Positions 13,800 to 21,236 of a stretch of 46,081 nt of DNA are shown here, in pieces (the stretch's first letter is position 1; each line of letters opens with the position of its first letter). Position numbers and translations under genes: made by a program. The notes beneath the pieces are model-generated. The model worked only from the letters and a program-made list of their open reading frames with translations. It was not told where the DNA came from and did not search any database. Location: positions 1-46,081 of the IMG/VR virus record IMGVR_UViG_3300009181_000124; one strand, written 5' to 3'. The DNA is from a virus.

Positions 13800-13846
13800 T
13801 AGGCTAGTTTGATAAAATTAATTTTATTTGTACTCGTAAATTATAA

Positions 13847-13987
13847 TTATACCTTAGGTAATTCTAGTTCAAAAAATTCTGTATCAACTGCAATACCTTG
13901 TTGCTTGACAACTCTCGAGAACATAAGGTATTTTACAATCCAAACATTGTCCTCTTCTCTTTTATGTATTGTTCCCTTTAATACCAT
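13847..13987 (-). CDS. Small hypothetical protein, 46 residues
   Basis: The ATG at 13987 opens a 46-residue frame: MVLKGTIHKREEDNVWIVKY, then LMFSRVVKQQ, ending FFELELPKV. It lies 17 nt after the secreted collagen-like gene and is too short for most gene finders. The VLKGTIHKREEDNVWIV pattern looks like a beta hairpin with Trp, as in short conserved T4-like phage proteins, but I cannot name a family. A plus-strand ORF of similar size overlaps it and is less plausible because all neighbours are on the minus strand. Confidence 0.5.
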   Translation of the reverse strand: MVLKGTIHKREEDNVWIVKYLMFSRVVKQQGIAVDTEFFELELPKV

Positions 13988-14004
13988 TTCCTAACTTCTT
14001 ACTA

Positions 14005-14904
14005 TTAATACCCTGGGTAATAGCTTACTAAATGCCATACTGTTCCAATAGACATAAATGTAAGAACTTCTCTATCACTTAATGGATTAACATAAGGACC
14101 TCCACCAAACTGGACAGTATTACCTGTTGCGGCTGTTATTGTCCAATAAGTGGCGCTTGTATTTTGAATGTTTTTTATAATTAAAATTCTTCCATCAGTT
14201 GTTCCAGATACTAAAGTTGGTAGTGTTAAAGTTGCTGTATTTAGTCCCGCTCCAGTCATATAAACAATATAATCAGTTGCAGCTAAAGTTGTGGCAGTTG
14301 TAGTAACATATGTTGTAACTTTACCAGCTATATTTCCATTTACCTTTAGTGTTGAGCCTGGTGTAGTTATTCCTATACCTACATTAGTACCATTATCAAA
14401 TGTTGTTCCTATTCCTATTGTAGTAGCACTTGTCCAACGAACAAGATAGTTAGTAGTACCTCCACTTAATGTAGCTGCAGCGCCTGTAGGACCTGTAGCA
14501 CCTACAGAACCATTTGATCCTGCTGTTCCCGTTGCTCCAGTAGCTCCTACTGCACCATTGGTTCCATTTATACCATTTGATCCTGCAGTACCTGTAGCTC
14601 CATTTATACCTGTAGCTCCTGCAGTACCTGTAGCTCCAGTAGGTCCTGTTGCTCCTATAGGTCCAGCAGTCCATGTTAATGCACCTGCACCACTATTATA
14701 AAGGTATCCTGCACTATGTGCAACAGGCCAACTATAACCTGATACATTATTTATTTTTATTGGATTACCTGATGAATTGATTTGGAATTTACCTTCAACA
14801 TCAAATAATGATGTTGGAGTAAAGCCTGAAGATGTACTAATGCCTACTTGAGCATAAGTAACCATACTAAATAAAGAGAATAGTAATACTAGAAGATTTT
14901 TCAT
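14005..14904 (-). CDS. Secreted collagen-like protein with signal peptide, 299 residues
   Basis: An N-terminal Sec signal (MKNLLVLLFSLFSMVTYAQ) is followed by a beta-rich region, then a Gly-X-Y collagen-like segment (GATGPTGATGTAGATG and similar, about 80-143). The C-terminal domain contains VGIGITTPGSTLKVNGN, a pattern common in Bacteroidota secreted and fibre proteins. A signal peptide is unusual for a virion protein, so export to the host periplasm or surface is likely. The ATG overlaps the stop of the T9SS-cargo gene (ATGA), showing tight coupling. It may alter the host surface, or it may be a host-derived gene. Confidence 0.75.
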   Translation of the reverse strand: MKNLLVLLFSLFSMVTYAQVGISTSSGFTPTSLFDVEGKFQINSSGNPIKINNVSGYSWPVAHSAGYLYNSGAGALTWTAGPIGATGPTGATGTAGATGINGATGTAGSNGINGTNGAVGATGATGTAGSNGSVGATGPTGAAATLSGGTTNYLVRWTSATTIGIGTTFDNGTNVGIGITTPGSTLKVNGNIAGKVTTYVTTTATTLAATDYIVYMTGAGLNTATLTLPTLVSGTTDGRILIIKNIQNTSATYWTITAATGNTVQFGGGPYVNPLSDREVLTFMSIGTVWHLVSYYPGY

Positions 14905-16073
14905 TGTTTTATAAATTTAAAGGTGTATTTATTTGTTTCGTTTTCCATTCTAAAGTAATAAGTTCCATTAGCTAAATTAGTAACATCAAACTTTGTTTTA
15001 TTACTTAAATCATCAAAAACTAATTTTCCATTAACATCAAATATTGTGAAATGATATTTAGAAGAATGATTTACATTAAATACTCCTTCGTTTGGGTTAG
15101 GATATAAAACTATGGTTTTTATTTCATTACAACCTACTATAATATCACTGTATTCAAATTCATCATTATTATCTACTTGTTTTAACCTATAATATTGATA
15201 TGTGTTTTCTGTTTGATATGAATAATAAACTAAGGAGTTTGAGTTCCCTTCGCCTGAGATAGTATCTATATCAGTAAAAGTACTAGCATTATCACTTCCT
15301 TGAACAATAAAGTATTTGTTATTTGTTTCAGATGCAGTTCCCCACATTATTAAACCCACACAGTTTATTTTAAAATAAACTAATTCAATTGGTAAAGCAT
15401 TACCACCGTCTACAGCAGTCCATGTTTCATAATAATCCTGTACGTTGGCTAAGTTAATGATTATTGTATTAAGTCCAGTATTAGAGTAAGGAGAATAAAG
15501 CCAGTCACCCCATCTGTCAGCCACATCGTTATAACGTTGCATCGTTAAGTTTGACTCAGTGATTGTGTTCCCGACTAAGTCAAGGTCAGCATAAGTAAAT
15601 GTTACAGTAGACTTAGGCTCTGCAACAGGATAACCATTAAATTTAATTTGCCAAAATCTGTCAATAACACTGATAGAGTTATCAGCATGTGCATCGTTGG
15701 TTACAAAATTAACTAGAGATGGATAAGGAGTATTGCTGTTGGTTGTTTCATAAGTATTTAGTTCAATGTTTGTTCCTGGAGAAGTAGAAGTTACATTCAA
15801 CAATAAAGGTATTCTTGTTCCATTAGAAGCAACATATGGAATAGTATATGTTCCTAATGTTGAACCGGTTACTAACCATTTTATTTTTGCTGTTTCATTT
15901 TGACAGTAAATTCCTCCACTTGTTCCTATGTCTCTTAGTCCAGTTGGATCATTTTTAGTTAAAACTAAGTATGTATTTGCTGAAATGTAAACATATGAAT
16001 CTTTAATAACCATTTGTGAAAATGACAAAGTAAAGTAAAAAAATAATATTGTAAAAATTATAGTTTTTTTCAT
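14901..16073 (-). CDS. Secreted protein with type IX secretion C-terminal sorting domain, 390 residues
   Basis: The start MKKTIIFTILFFYFTLSFSQ is a Sec signal peptide. The body is beta-rich. The region LPIELVYFKINC ... MWGTASETNNKYFIVQGSDN ... YYRLKQVDNNDEFEYSDI is the block that in Bacteroidota proteins precedes a sorting domain. The last 75 or so residues (IVLYPNPNEGVFNV, FTIFDVNGKLVFDD, LANGTYYFRM) form a type A T9SS sorting domain. Such proteins cross the outer membrane through the T9SS and are attached to or released from the cell surface. It is cotranscribed with the collagen-like protein and follows the 86-residue gene by 6 nt. Role unknown; surface modification or exclusion of other phages is an inference. 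Confidence 0.88.
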   Translation of the reverse strand: MKKTIIFTILFFYFTLSFSQMVIKDSYVYISANTYLVLTKNDPTGLRDIGTSGGIYCQNETAKIKWLVTGSTLGTYTIPYVASNGTRIPLLLNVTSTSPGTNIELNTYETTNSNTPYPSLVNFVTNDAHADNSISVIDRFWQIKFNGYPVAEPKSTVTFTYADLDLVGNTITESNLTMQRYNDVADRWGDWLYSPYSNTGLNTIIINLANVQDYYETWTAVDGGNALPIELVYFKINCVGLIMWGTASETNNKYFIVQGSDNASTFTDIDTISGEGNSNSLVYYSYQTENTYQYYRLKQVDNNDEFEYSDIIVGCNEIKTIVLYPNPNEGVFNVNHSSKYHFTIFDVNGKLVFDDLSNKTKFDVTNLANGTYYFRMENETNKYTFKFIKQ

Positions 16074-16079
16074 AGTTTA

Positions 16080-16340
16080 TTAGAATTCATTTCCAAAATT
16101 TGGTGTTTTTAATTTATTTCCATTTTTATCTTTAGCAAAATCTAAACAAGTACAAGTTAAGTTACCATTGTCTGATAATGCAAAGAATAAAAATTCTTTA
16201 ACTGTTTTATCATCACAATTAGTTAAGATGTACATCGCGTCTTTTCTTGCTGACAATTTGATGTTTTCTTTAACTAACTGTTTAAGTACTTTTTTTAACT
16301 TAGAATTGACTTTATATAAGTCATTAGAATTCTTTTTCAT
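16080..16340 (-). CDS. Hypothetical protein, 86 residues
   Basis: Basic helical N-terminal half (NSKLKKVLKQLVKENIKLSA) and a C-terminal half containing FALSDNGNLTCTCLDFAKDK. The CTC pair is the only potential metal- or redox-active feature. No family recognised. It lies 19 nt after FolE and 6 nt before the T9SS-cargo gene in one operon. Function unknown. Confidence 0.65.
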   Translation of the reverse strand: MKKNSNDLYKVNSKLKKVLKQLVKENIKLSARKDAMYILTNCDDKTVKEFLFFALSDNGNLTCTCLDFAKDKNGNKLKTPNFGNEF

Positions 16341-16359
16341 TTGTTGTAGCTTTTTTACA

Positions 16360-16998
16360 CTAAAATTCAGAACCGTTCTTCATAATTGCTTGTAAAAATT
16401 CTTCTCTGATTAAGTTATTTGATTCCATAAATACACCGCTGAATTTGTTAGTAGTCATTGTTGAATCATGTTTAATACCTCTACTTGAGCAACATGTATG
16501 TTTACATGAGATTGATACTGCTACTGATAGGCAATCCATTTTTTCTGAAATGTAGTTGTGGACTTGTTGGGTTAATGATTCTTGCATTTGTGGTCTTCTA
16601 GAAAACCATTCTACAATTCTATTTAGTTTTGACAAACCAATAACATTTTCTTGTGGAACATAAGCTACAGTAGCATAACCTGTAAACGCTAGATTGTGAT
16701 GTGCACACATACTTGTTACTTCAATACCACTTTGTATTACTAAACCATCGTATTTTTCATCGTTTGGAAACACTGTAATGTTTGGTTCGTCTGTTACTGA
16801 TCCTATAATAAGGTCATTTATAAATGATTTCGCAACTCTTTTAGGAGTATCAATAGTTTGTCTATCTGCTTCGTAATCAAAACCTAAGGCATTTAAAAAT
16901 TTACCATAGTGTTTTGCTGCTTCATTAATCATATTATCTTTTTCCTTTTCAGAACGAGACATACTACCATTTGATTTTTTTAATAGTTCAATTTTCAT
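16360..16998 (-). CDS. folE: GTP cyclohydrolase I
   Basis: Converts GTP to 7,8-dihydroneopterin triphosphate, the first step of folate and of 7-deazaguanine synthesis. In 212 residues the zinc ligands and active site are intact: MCAHH (Cys98, His101), the block SKLNRIVEWFSRRPQMQE (123-140) and CKHTCCSSRG (Cys169). With QueD, QueE, QueC and a DpdA-like protein in the same window, it most likely feeds preQ0 synthesis for DNA modification. The ATG overlaps the stop of an upstream homing endonuclease gene (ATGA), so that gene lies between queE and folE in one transcription unit. Confidence 0.95.
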   Translation of the reverse strand: MKIELLKKSNGSMSRSEKEKDNMINEAAKHYGKFLNALGFDYEADRQTIDTPKRVAKSFINDLIIGSVTDEPNITVFPNDEKYDGLVIQSGIEVTSMCAHHNLAFTGYATVAYVPQENVIGLSKLNRIVEWFSRRPQMQESLTQQVHNYISEKMDCLSVAVSISCKHTCCSSRGIKHDSTMTTNKFSGVFMESNNLIREEFLQAIMKNGSEF

Positions 16999-17642
16999 AT
17001 TTGTTTGTTTTTATAATAGTTTTTGTTTATATATTTATAATTACTTTTTGGATTTTTTAATAGTAAAAACATTTTTCTTTTGGAAATTTTTTCATTAATC
17101 ATGCATTTTTTTATAGAATTATATATTTCCCCACTTACAACATTTATAATACTATTACCTGTTTTAGGTCCCGATCCTATTAGTTTATTTCCTTTACCAC
17201 ATCCAGCACCTGGTTTGGGTTTACCTTTTTGTTTTAGATCGGGTTTACCTTTGCGTTTACTTGGGATACCTGTTTTAGATATACTTAAATTCAAACAATG
17301 TTCTTTACTTTTTGCCTTTCCTTTTAATGAATTACTAATTTTGTTTCTTGTATTTTTACTACAACTGCCTCTACCATTCCCTAATCTTAGATTCAATCCA
17401 TTATTTAATACATCATAATGATTTCCCCAATATATTTCACGTTCATTTAAATTACATTTGCTACATTCTTCAATAATTTCAAATTGGTGATTGGTAATGC
17501 CATGTTTTTTAAATGAATTATATAATTTAACTTGTCTTTTATTATTGAGATTATTATATTTTCCAAAACGTTCTTCTATATTGACAGATTGTCCAATGTA
17601 TATTTTTCCTGTTGGGTTTGTTATTTTATATATTCCTACCAT
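16995..17642 (-). CDS. Free-standing GIY-YIG homing endonuclease
   Basis: Residues 1-90 form a canonical GIY-YIG domain: VGIYKITNPTGKIYIGQS, then NIEERFGKY and NEREIYW with the metal-binding Glu. The middle has NUMOD3-like repeats (RNKISNSLKGKAKSKEHCLN, SKTGIPSKRKGKP), and a lysine-rich DNA-binding tail follows. It is placed between queE and folE and overlaps the folE start by 4 nt. It is closely similar in design to the endonuclease at 26180-26779, which suggests both spread from a common source. A TTGACA-N15-TATATTTA stretch and a TATTTATT motif precede the start. Confidence 0.92.
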   Translation of the reverse strand: MVGIYKITNPTGKIYIGQSVNIEERFGKYNNLNNKRQVKLYNSFKKHGITNHQFEIIEECSKCNLNEREIYWGNHYDVLNNGLNLRLGNGRGSCSKNTRNKISNSLKGKAKSKEHCLNLSISKTGIPSKRKGKPDLKQKGKPKPGAGCGKGNKLIGSGPKTGNSIINVVSGEIYNSIKKCMINEKISKRKMFLLLKNPKSNYKYINKNYYKNKQI

Positions 17643-17700
17643 GTTAATAAATATACAAAAATATTGAATTTGTCAATGCTGTATGAGGTGTCTTAAATTG

Positions 17701-18546
17701 TTATACATTTAATGTTTTATTCCATGCGGCAATATGTAATCTTGTCATACCTCTAAATTTATATTTCTTTGCCATTTCTAATGTAAATCTAGTGCGCTCT
17801 TCAAAATTCTTTACATCATCCAACCCAGGCATACAAACTACATTTGTAAGCGGTATTTTAAATGGTTCTACGAAGTCTTTAAATAATTCTTTGACATCGT
17901 CTTCAGTTGAAATAACAAACTTAAATTGATAGTTATTATGTTCCATAATACGTTTAATCGCATCTGGATTAATACGTTGTTTTTCTGTCATACCTGAGTT
18001 TGATAATTTGGGTGAACAGTTGATTTGATTAATCAATAAAAACAATTCATCTCCTATATATTGTGTACCATTTGTTTCTATTTCATTAAAAGGTGTCCAT
18101 TCATGAAATGAAGTTCCATACCATTCTACATTATGCCAATGTCCAAAAAAATGTTTTATTGCTTCTTGATGTTTAGGTAATGTTGGTTCTCCACCTGTCC
18201 AAATGATGTGAACATCACCATTTCTAATATATTCATAGATATCTTGTTCTTTCCATTGATCAATTAAGTATTGAAAGTCTTTATCTTCACCTCTCCACAA
18301 CCATTGAGACGTTGAGTCACAAGTCCAAGATGCTTTACCTTCTAATTCTAAGTCACCTTTGAACACTTCACCATCTTCTAGTGATTTTTCCTTTAATAAT
18401 TTGTTTGTGAATGCTCTTGACATACCACAGTTTAAATTACATAAACCTAAACGAACGAAGTATGATAGGACCCCTGATGATATTCCTTCTCCTTGGCAAG
18501 AAAAAAAGTCGCTGCTTATTAATAATTTATCTGATTTTATTGACAT
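17701..18546 (-). CDS. queE: 7-carboxy-7-deazaguanine synthase QueE (radical SAM)
   Basis: Radical SAM enzyme that rearranges 6-carboxytetrahydropterin to 7-carboxy-7-deazaguanine. The N-terminus has the substrate-binding FFSCQGEGISSG and the radical SAM cysteines Cys36 and Cys40 (RLGLCNLNCG). The third cluster Cys is Cys76 (SWTCDS), displaced by a 35-residue insertion. The SAM-binding IIWTGGEPTLP and the EIETNGTQ block follow. The usual short CxxxCxxC is therefore stretched, as seen in some QueE subfamilies. A 45-residue ORF overlaps its start by 10 nt, and class I promoter 18946-18977 lies upstream of the unit. Confidence 0.93.
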   Translation of the reverse strand: MSIKSDKLLISSDFFSCQGEGISSGVLSYFVRLGLCNLNCGMSRAFTNKLLKEKSLEDGEVFKGDLELEGKASWTCDSTSQWLWRGEDKDFQYLIDQWKEQDIYEYIRNGDVHIIWTGGEPTLPKHQEAIKHFFGHWHNVEWYGTSFHEWTPFNEIETNGTQYIGDELFLLINQINCSPKLSNSGMTEKQRINPDAIKRIMEHNNYQFKFVISTEDDVKELFKDFVEPFKIPLTNVVCMPGLDDVKNFEERTRFTLEMAKKYKFRGMTRLHIAAWNKTLNV

Positions 18547-18674
18547 AACTGTTTTATTTGATTTATAATATAATCTTTATATGTTGAAAATTCTATTCCA
18601 TTAATATAAAGTAAAAATACATTAGGATGATTGTCTCCACAAATTCCTAAACTATGGGTTAATATTTCAATCAT
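18537..18674 (-). CDS. Small hypothetical protein, 45 residues
   Basis: The ATG at 18674 opens MIEILTHSLGICGDNHPNVF, then LLYINGIEFSTYKDYIINQI. The frame overlaps the queE start by 10 nt and begins 9 nt after the stop of the 81-residue gene, consistent with tight operon packing. One Cys lies in GICGDNHP and another near the end. No family recognised. Confidence 0.6.
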   Translation of the reverse strand: MIEILTHSLGICGDNHPNVFLLYINGIEFSTYKDYIINQIKQLCQ

Positions 18675-18683
18675 TTTTATTTT

Positions 18684-18929
18684 TTAAAAAGGTAAATCAT
18701 CTTCTACTTTTGAAGATACAATTGCACGTGTTGGGGAAGATCTTTTAAAATATTCATCTAAAAAATACACAGGATACATCATAATTTTTCCTTTATATTT
18801 AAGAGTTTCTACATATTTTGTTGAATATGGAATGTTTTTAGTTGTTGCTGATTTTGCCACTTCTGCTCCCAGTTCTCCACCAGCTGGTTTTCCTAAATAA
18901 TCGTATAAACTTAACATTTGATTGTTCAT
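18684..18929 (-). CDS. Hypothetical protein with SSB-like C-terminal tip, 81 residues
   Basis: Unrecognised body (MNNQMLSLYDYLGKPAGGEL, then GKIMMYPVYFLDEYFKR). The C-terminus VEDDLPF closely matches the acidic tip of bacterial SSB proteins and the end of this phage's own gp32-like SSB (EEEDNLPF). Such tips recruit replication and repair enzymes, so this small protein might compete for, or mimic, SSB contacts. The N-terminal segment YDYLGKPAG recurs in other small phage proteins. It is the first gene of the queE unit, behind class I promoter 18946-18977. Confidence 0.7.
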   Translation of the reverse strand: MNNQMLSLYDYLGKPAGGELGAEVAKSATTKNIPYSTKYVETLKYKGKIMMYPVYFLDEYFKRSSPTRAIVSSKVEDDLPF

Positions 18930-18945
18930 TTTTAAAATATTTATT

Positions 18946-18977
18946 TTAATATATAATTAAATTTTACGTCTCCGAAA
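18946..18977 (-). promoter_or_regulatory. Class I promoter for the queE unit
   Basis: The sense strand reads TTTCGGAG-N16-TATATTAA, a variant of the class I pattern with the same gap, 16 nt before the ATG at 18929. Confidence 0.55.
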
Positions 18978-19003
18978 GTTGTTGTTGATGTCCACATTTT
19001 ATT

Positions 19004-19504
19004 TTATATTGATGATTTTTTTAGCCATTTATCTTTTAATATTTTATCCCAGTAGTTAATTTTTATTTTATTACATTCCCAAATGCAAGGAAATATTTCT
19101 TTAGCTTGAATAATTCTTTCTTTTGTGTTTTTAGATTTATCAGTGTCTCTAGTGTAACATAACCAACATGTCCAATAATGATCTCTTTCTGGAGCAGTAA
19201 ATGTTACTGCTATTTGCCATTTAAAAAATACAAATGACCATATTGGAGACCATTCAAATCGATAGTCAGTGTCTTCCCACTTAGTTTTCCATCCAAGTCC
19301 AACAAAATCAAAACCTATTTTTTTATCAACCGCCATTAAATATCCTGGATTTACTTTACTTTTAATCCATTTTCTTGGAAAAAAGTATGGTGTGCCTATG
19401 TTAATTTTTCCAATGTATAATCTTGGCATTGGTGGTTTAAATGGTGAATTGTACGCTTGTAAAAATTTAAATTTGTCAAAAAAATACTTTAGTTTATATA
19501 TCAT
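19004..19504 (-). CDS. Hypothetical aromatic-rich protein, 166 residues
   Basis: Protein rich in Trp, Tyr and Phe (PFKPPMPRLYIGKINIGTPY, then FPRKWIKSKVNPGYLM and WSPIWSFVFFKWQIAVTF), ending in a basic segment. The aromatic beta-rich centre resembles conserved hypothetical proteins of phages and Bacteroidota, with no function I can assign. Its ATG overlaps the stop of the 82-residue upstream gene by 4 nt (coupled). No signal peptide. Confidence 0.7.
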   Translation of the reverse strand: MIYKLKYFFDKFKFLQAYNSPFKPPMPRLYIGKINIGTPYFFPRKWIKSKVNPGYLMAVDKKIGFDFVGLGWKTKWEDTDYRFEWSPIWSFVFFKWQIAVTFTAPERDHYWTCWLCYTRDTDKSKNTKERIIQAKEIFPCIWECNKIKINYWDKILKDKWLKKSSI

Positions 19505-19749
19505 AATTCTAAATTTAAATCGTTGTCCTTTAATATTTCTCTAAGTATCTCTCTGTACTTTTCTGCAACATCCTGTTCAAATTCATCTACTTCTGATTCC
19601 CTATGAATTACACTTTGGGCATATTTAGTAGTATTTCTTAACTTTTGGTCTAATTCCCACATTGCATGTTTCCATTTATAACCGTCTAATGCGACTCTTG
19701 CCTCATATCGTTCTTCTTCAGAGTCAAACTCTAATATTATTTTTCCCAT
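19501..19749 (-). CDS. Conserved phage hypothetical protein MGKIILEFDSEEE, 82 residues
   Basis: Pattern (I/V)xFEFDSEEERxxAxxALxGxKW ... WELDQKLRNTTKY is a recurring small phage protein type; here FDSEEERYEARVALDGYKWK and WELDQKLRNTTKYAQ are visible. It is charged and helical, with no known role. The same first seven residues with the same promoter occur as a truncated remnant at 6152-6175 beside the cassette array, implying a second copy once existed there. Class I promoter 19754-19785 lies directly upstream. Confidence 0.75.
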   Translation of the reverse strand: MGKIILEFDSEEERYEARVALDGYKWKHAMWELDQKLRNTTKYAQSVIHRESEVDEFEQDVAEKYREILREILKDNDLNLEL

Positions 19750-19753
19750 GATT

Positions 19754-19785
19754 TAAATATATAATAAAATATTTTGTAAGCCTAA
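19754..19785 (-). promoter_or_regulatory. Class I promoter
   Basis: The sense strand reads TTAGGCTT-N16-TATATTTAAAT, 5 nt before the ATG at 19749, overlapping the stop of the preceding gene. Confidence 0.8.
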
Positions 19786-20156
19786 TTATTTAACCACTCA
19801 TCCTCTATTAATTTTGAAATAAACAATCTTAATTGTTGAATTTCATCATTTAAAAGTGTGTCAGATACCTTATTTAATGCTTCTTTATTACCATTAAGCA
19901 ATTGACTCATCCATGTATTATTGTCCCAACATTCTTCATTTTGTGTTTGCTTATTTACATATTTAATGTAAAGACTATTTTTTATAAAAATTTCATTGTT
20001 GTAATCTGAAAATATTCTGATTGCTTCAAATGAACATTTGTCTAATTCAAGAAGACAGTTTTGAGAGTAAATTAGATCTTGAAGTTCTACTTTAGAATTT
20101 TCTTTTTCTTTAACATACCAAACACCATCTATTTGTATTCTGTCTTTTACTGTCAT
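19782..20156 (-). CDS. Hypothetical protein, 124 residues
   Basis: Unrecognised protein (MTVKDRIQIDGVWYVKEKEN, then LLELDKCSFEAIRIFSDYNN and NNTWMSQLLNGNKEALNKVS). The start with VKDRIQIDGVWYV forms a short beta hairpin also seen in other small phage proteins. It lies 15 nt downstream of queD in the same direction and ends inside class I promoter 19754-19785. No membrane segments. Function unknown. Confidence 0.7.
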   Translation of the reverse strand: MTVKDRIQIDGVWYVKEKENSKVELQDLIYSQNCLLELDKCSFEAIRIFSDYNNEIFIKNSLYIKYVNKQTQNEECWDNNTWMSQLLNGNKEALNKVSDTLLNDEIQQLRLFISKLIEDEWLNN

Positions 20157-20171
20157 GATTTTATTTTTTGT

Positions 20172-20651
20172 TTAAATTTCTTCGTAAATGCTTGAGTTGT
20201 TATTGTTTTCAAAACATTCTACTTTAATCACTTTACATCTACCACCATCTGTTTTAGACAATACTTCATTAAAATGTTCAAACACTAATTTAGCACATGA
20301 TTCTGCTCCCATTTTATCCATTATTCGTAAATCACAAATACCTTCCATAGCTGCAGACTGAAAGAAGTCTAAATATGGATCGTCTTTTTCAATCAGTAAG
20401 GTATGATCCCACATATGGTTCATCCATGATTTTAGACCATTACCTTTAGGTGCATCTTTAAATCCACCATAGTCAACAATCCATGACATTGAGTCAAGTT
20501 GTTTATCAACATCTGGTTCGTTTGAAGCAAACCATACTTTAAATTTTAAAGCATAACCATGTAATAATTCACAGTGTGAGTGAGATGCCTTCCATTGTCT
20601 TAACGCAACAGAATAGTTTTCAAATAATTTTGTAGAAATAAATCTAGCCAT
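20172..20651 (-). CDS. queD: 6-carboxytetrahydropterin synthase QueD
   Basis: Converts dihydroneopterin triphosphate to 6-carboxy-5,6,7,8-tetrahydropterin, the substrate of QueE. In 159 residues the signature blocks are ASHSHCELLHGYALKF (catalytic Cys and zinc His), SWIVDYGGFKD, MWDHTLLI and KVECFENNNNSS near the end. The canonical HGH zinc block is HGY here, a variant I associate with a phage and proteobacterial subfamily; the loop between the first His and the Cys is short. The ATG overlaps the thioredoxin stop by 8 nt. It belongs to the unit started by class I promoter 21203-21234. Confidence 0.9.
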   Translation of the reverse strand: MARFISTKLFENYSVALRQWKASHSHCELLHGYALKFKVWFASNEPDVDKQLDSMSWIVDYGGFKDAPKGNGLKSWMNHMWDHTLLIEKDDPYLDFFQSAAMEGICDLRIMDKMGAESCAKLVFEHFNEVLSKTDGGRCKVIKVECFENNNNSSIYEEI

Positions 20652-20895
20652 TGATAAGATTGTTTAATTGATCACTTGTTAATGCTCCTACATGTCTTTT
20701 TACTTCATTTCCGTTTTCTAAAACGATTGTAGTTGGAACACTTTTTACATTATACTTAGGAACAAATGTTCCATCATAGTCAATGTCAATTTTTTGCACT
20801 GGAATTGAGTGAGTTTTTTTTAATTGCTCAACTATTGGAGTCATGTTTTGACAGCTTGGACACCATGATGCTGTAAAGTAAAGTATTTGTTTCAT
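20644..20895 (-). CDS. Thioredoxin-like protein, 83 residues
   Basis: Short thioredoxin fold: ILYFTASWCPSCQNM with the CPSC active site (Cys12, Cys15), KIDIDYDG, and the cis-Pro segment SVPTTIVLENG (Pro54), then GALTSDQL. It is shorter than bacterial thioredoxin (about 105), similar to phage glutaredoxin/thioredoxin proteins. It probably reduces the class II ribonucleotide reductase at 26823-28685, whose C-terminus carries a Cys pair; this partner is inferred. It overlaps the queD start by 8 nt. Confidence 0.93.
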   Translation of the reverse strand: MKQILYFTASWCPSCQNMTPIVEQLKKTHSIPVQKIDIDYDGTFVPKYNVKSVPTTIVLENGNEVKRHVGALTSDQLNNLING

Positions 20896-20897
20896 TT

Positions 20898-21185
20898 TTA
20901 TTTATATTTATATTTTGTTAATAATTTTTCTTCATTTTCTAGACAAGGAATACATATGTGTCCTCTACTTATTGTAGATAATAATTGGTCGTAGGAATTT
21001 AAGTCGTCTAAATCTTTAACTTCTACTTCTGTTAGATCTGTTCTTTCTAAATTCTTCCACCATTCTGCTCCTCCCCATTTTATTTTTCGTTCTTCCATTT
21101 CAGGAATAGGAGGACACATAGCTATAAAACCATAAAACATATTCTCTTTTTCTGTGGATTTTCCACAATATTGACAATTATCCAT
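20898..21185 (-). CDS. Hypothetical zinc-ribbon-like protein, 95 residues
   Basis: Two CxxC pairs frame the protein: NCQYCGKS at the N-terminus (Cys4, Cys7) and HICIPCLENE near residue 80, suggesting one zinc site built from both ends. The middle contains PPIPEMEERKIKWGGAEWW and the acidic TDLTEVEVKDLDDLNSYDQL. No named family. It is the first gene after class I promoter 21203-21234 and is followed 2 nt later by thioredoxin. Confidence 0.7.
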   Translation of the reverse strand: MDNCQYCGKSTEKENMFYGFIAMCPPIPEMEERKIKWGGAEWWKNLERTDLTEVEVKDLDDLNSYDQLLSTISRGHICIPCLENEEKLLTKYKYK

Positions 21186-21202
21186 CTTATTTTATTTATA
21201 TT

Positions 21203-21234
21203 TAAATATATGTTCTTTTTTAAGGGAAGCCTAA
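21203..21234 (-). promoter_or_regulatory. Class I promoter for zinc-ribbon/thioredoxin/queD unit
   Basis: The sense strand reads TTAGGCTT-N16-TATATTTAAAT, 18 nt before the ATG at 21185. Confidence 0.8.
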
Positions 21235-21236
21235 TT

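Noticed and set aside
17080-17418. Plus-strand ORF opposite the homing endonuclease at 16995-17642
   Set aside because: Antisense shadow of the lysine- and proline-rich NUMOD region.
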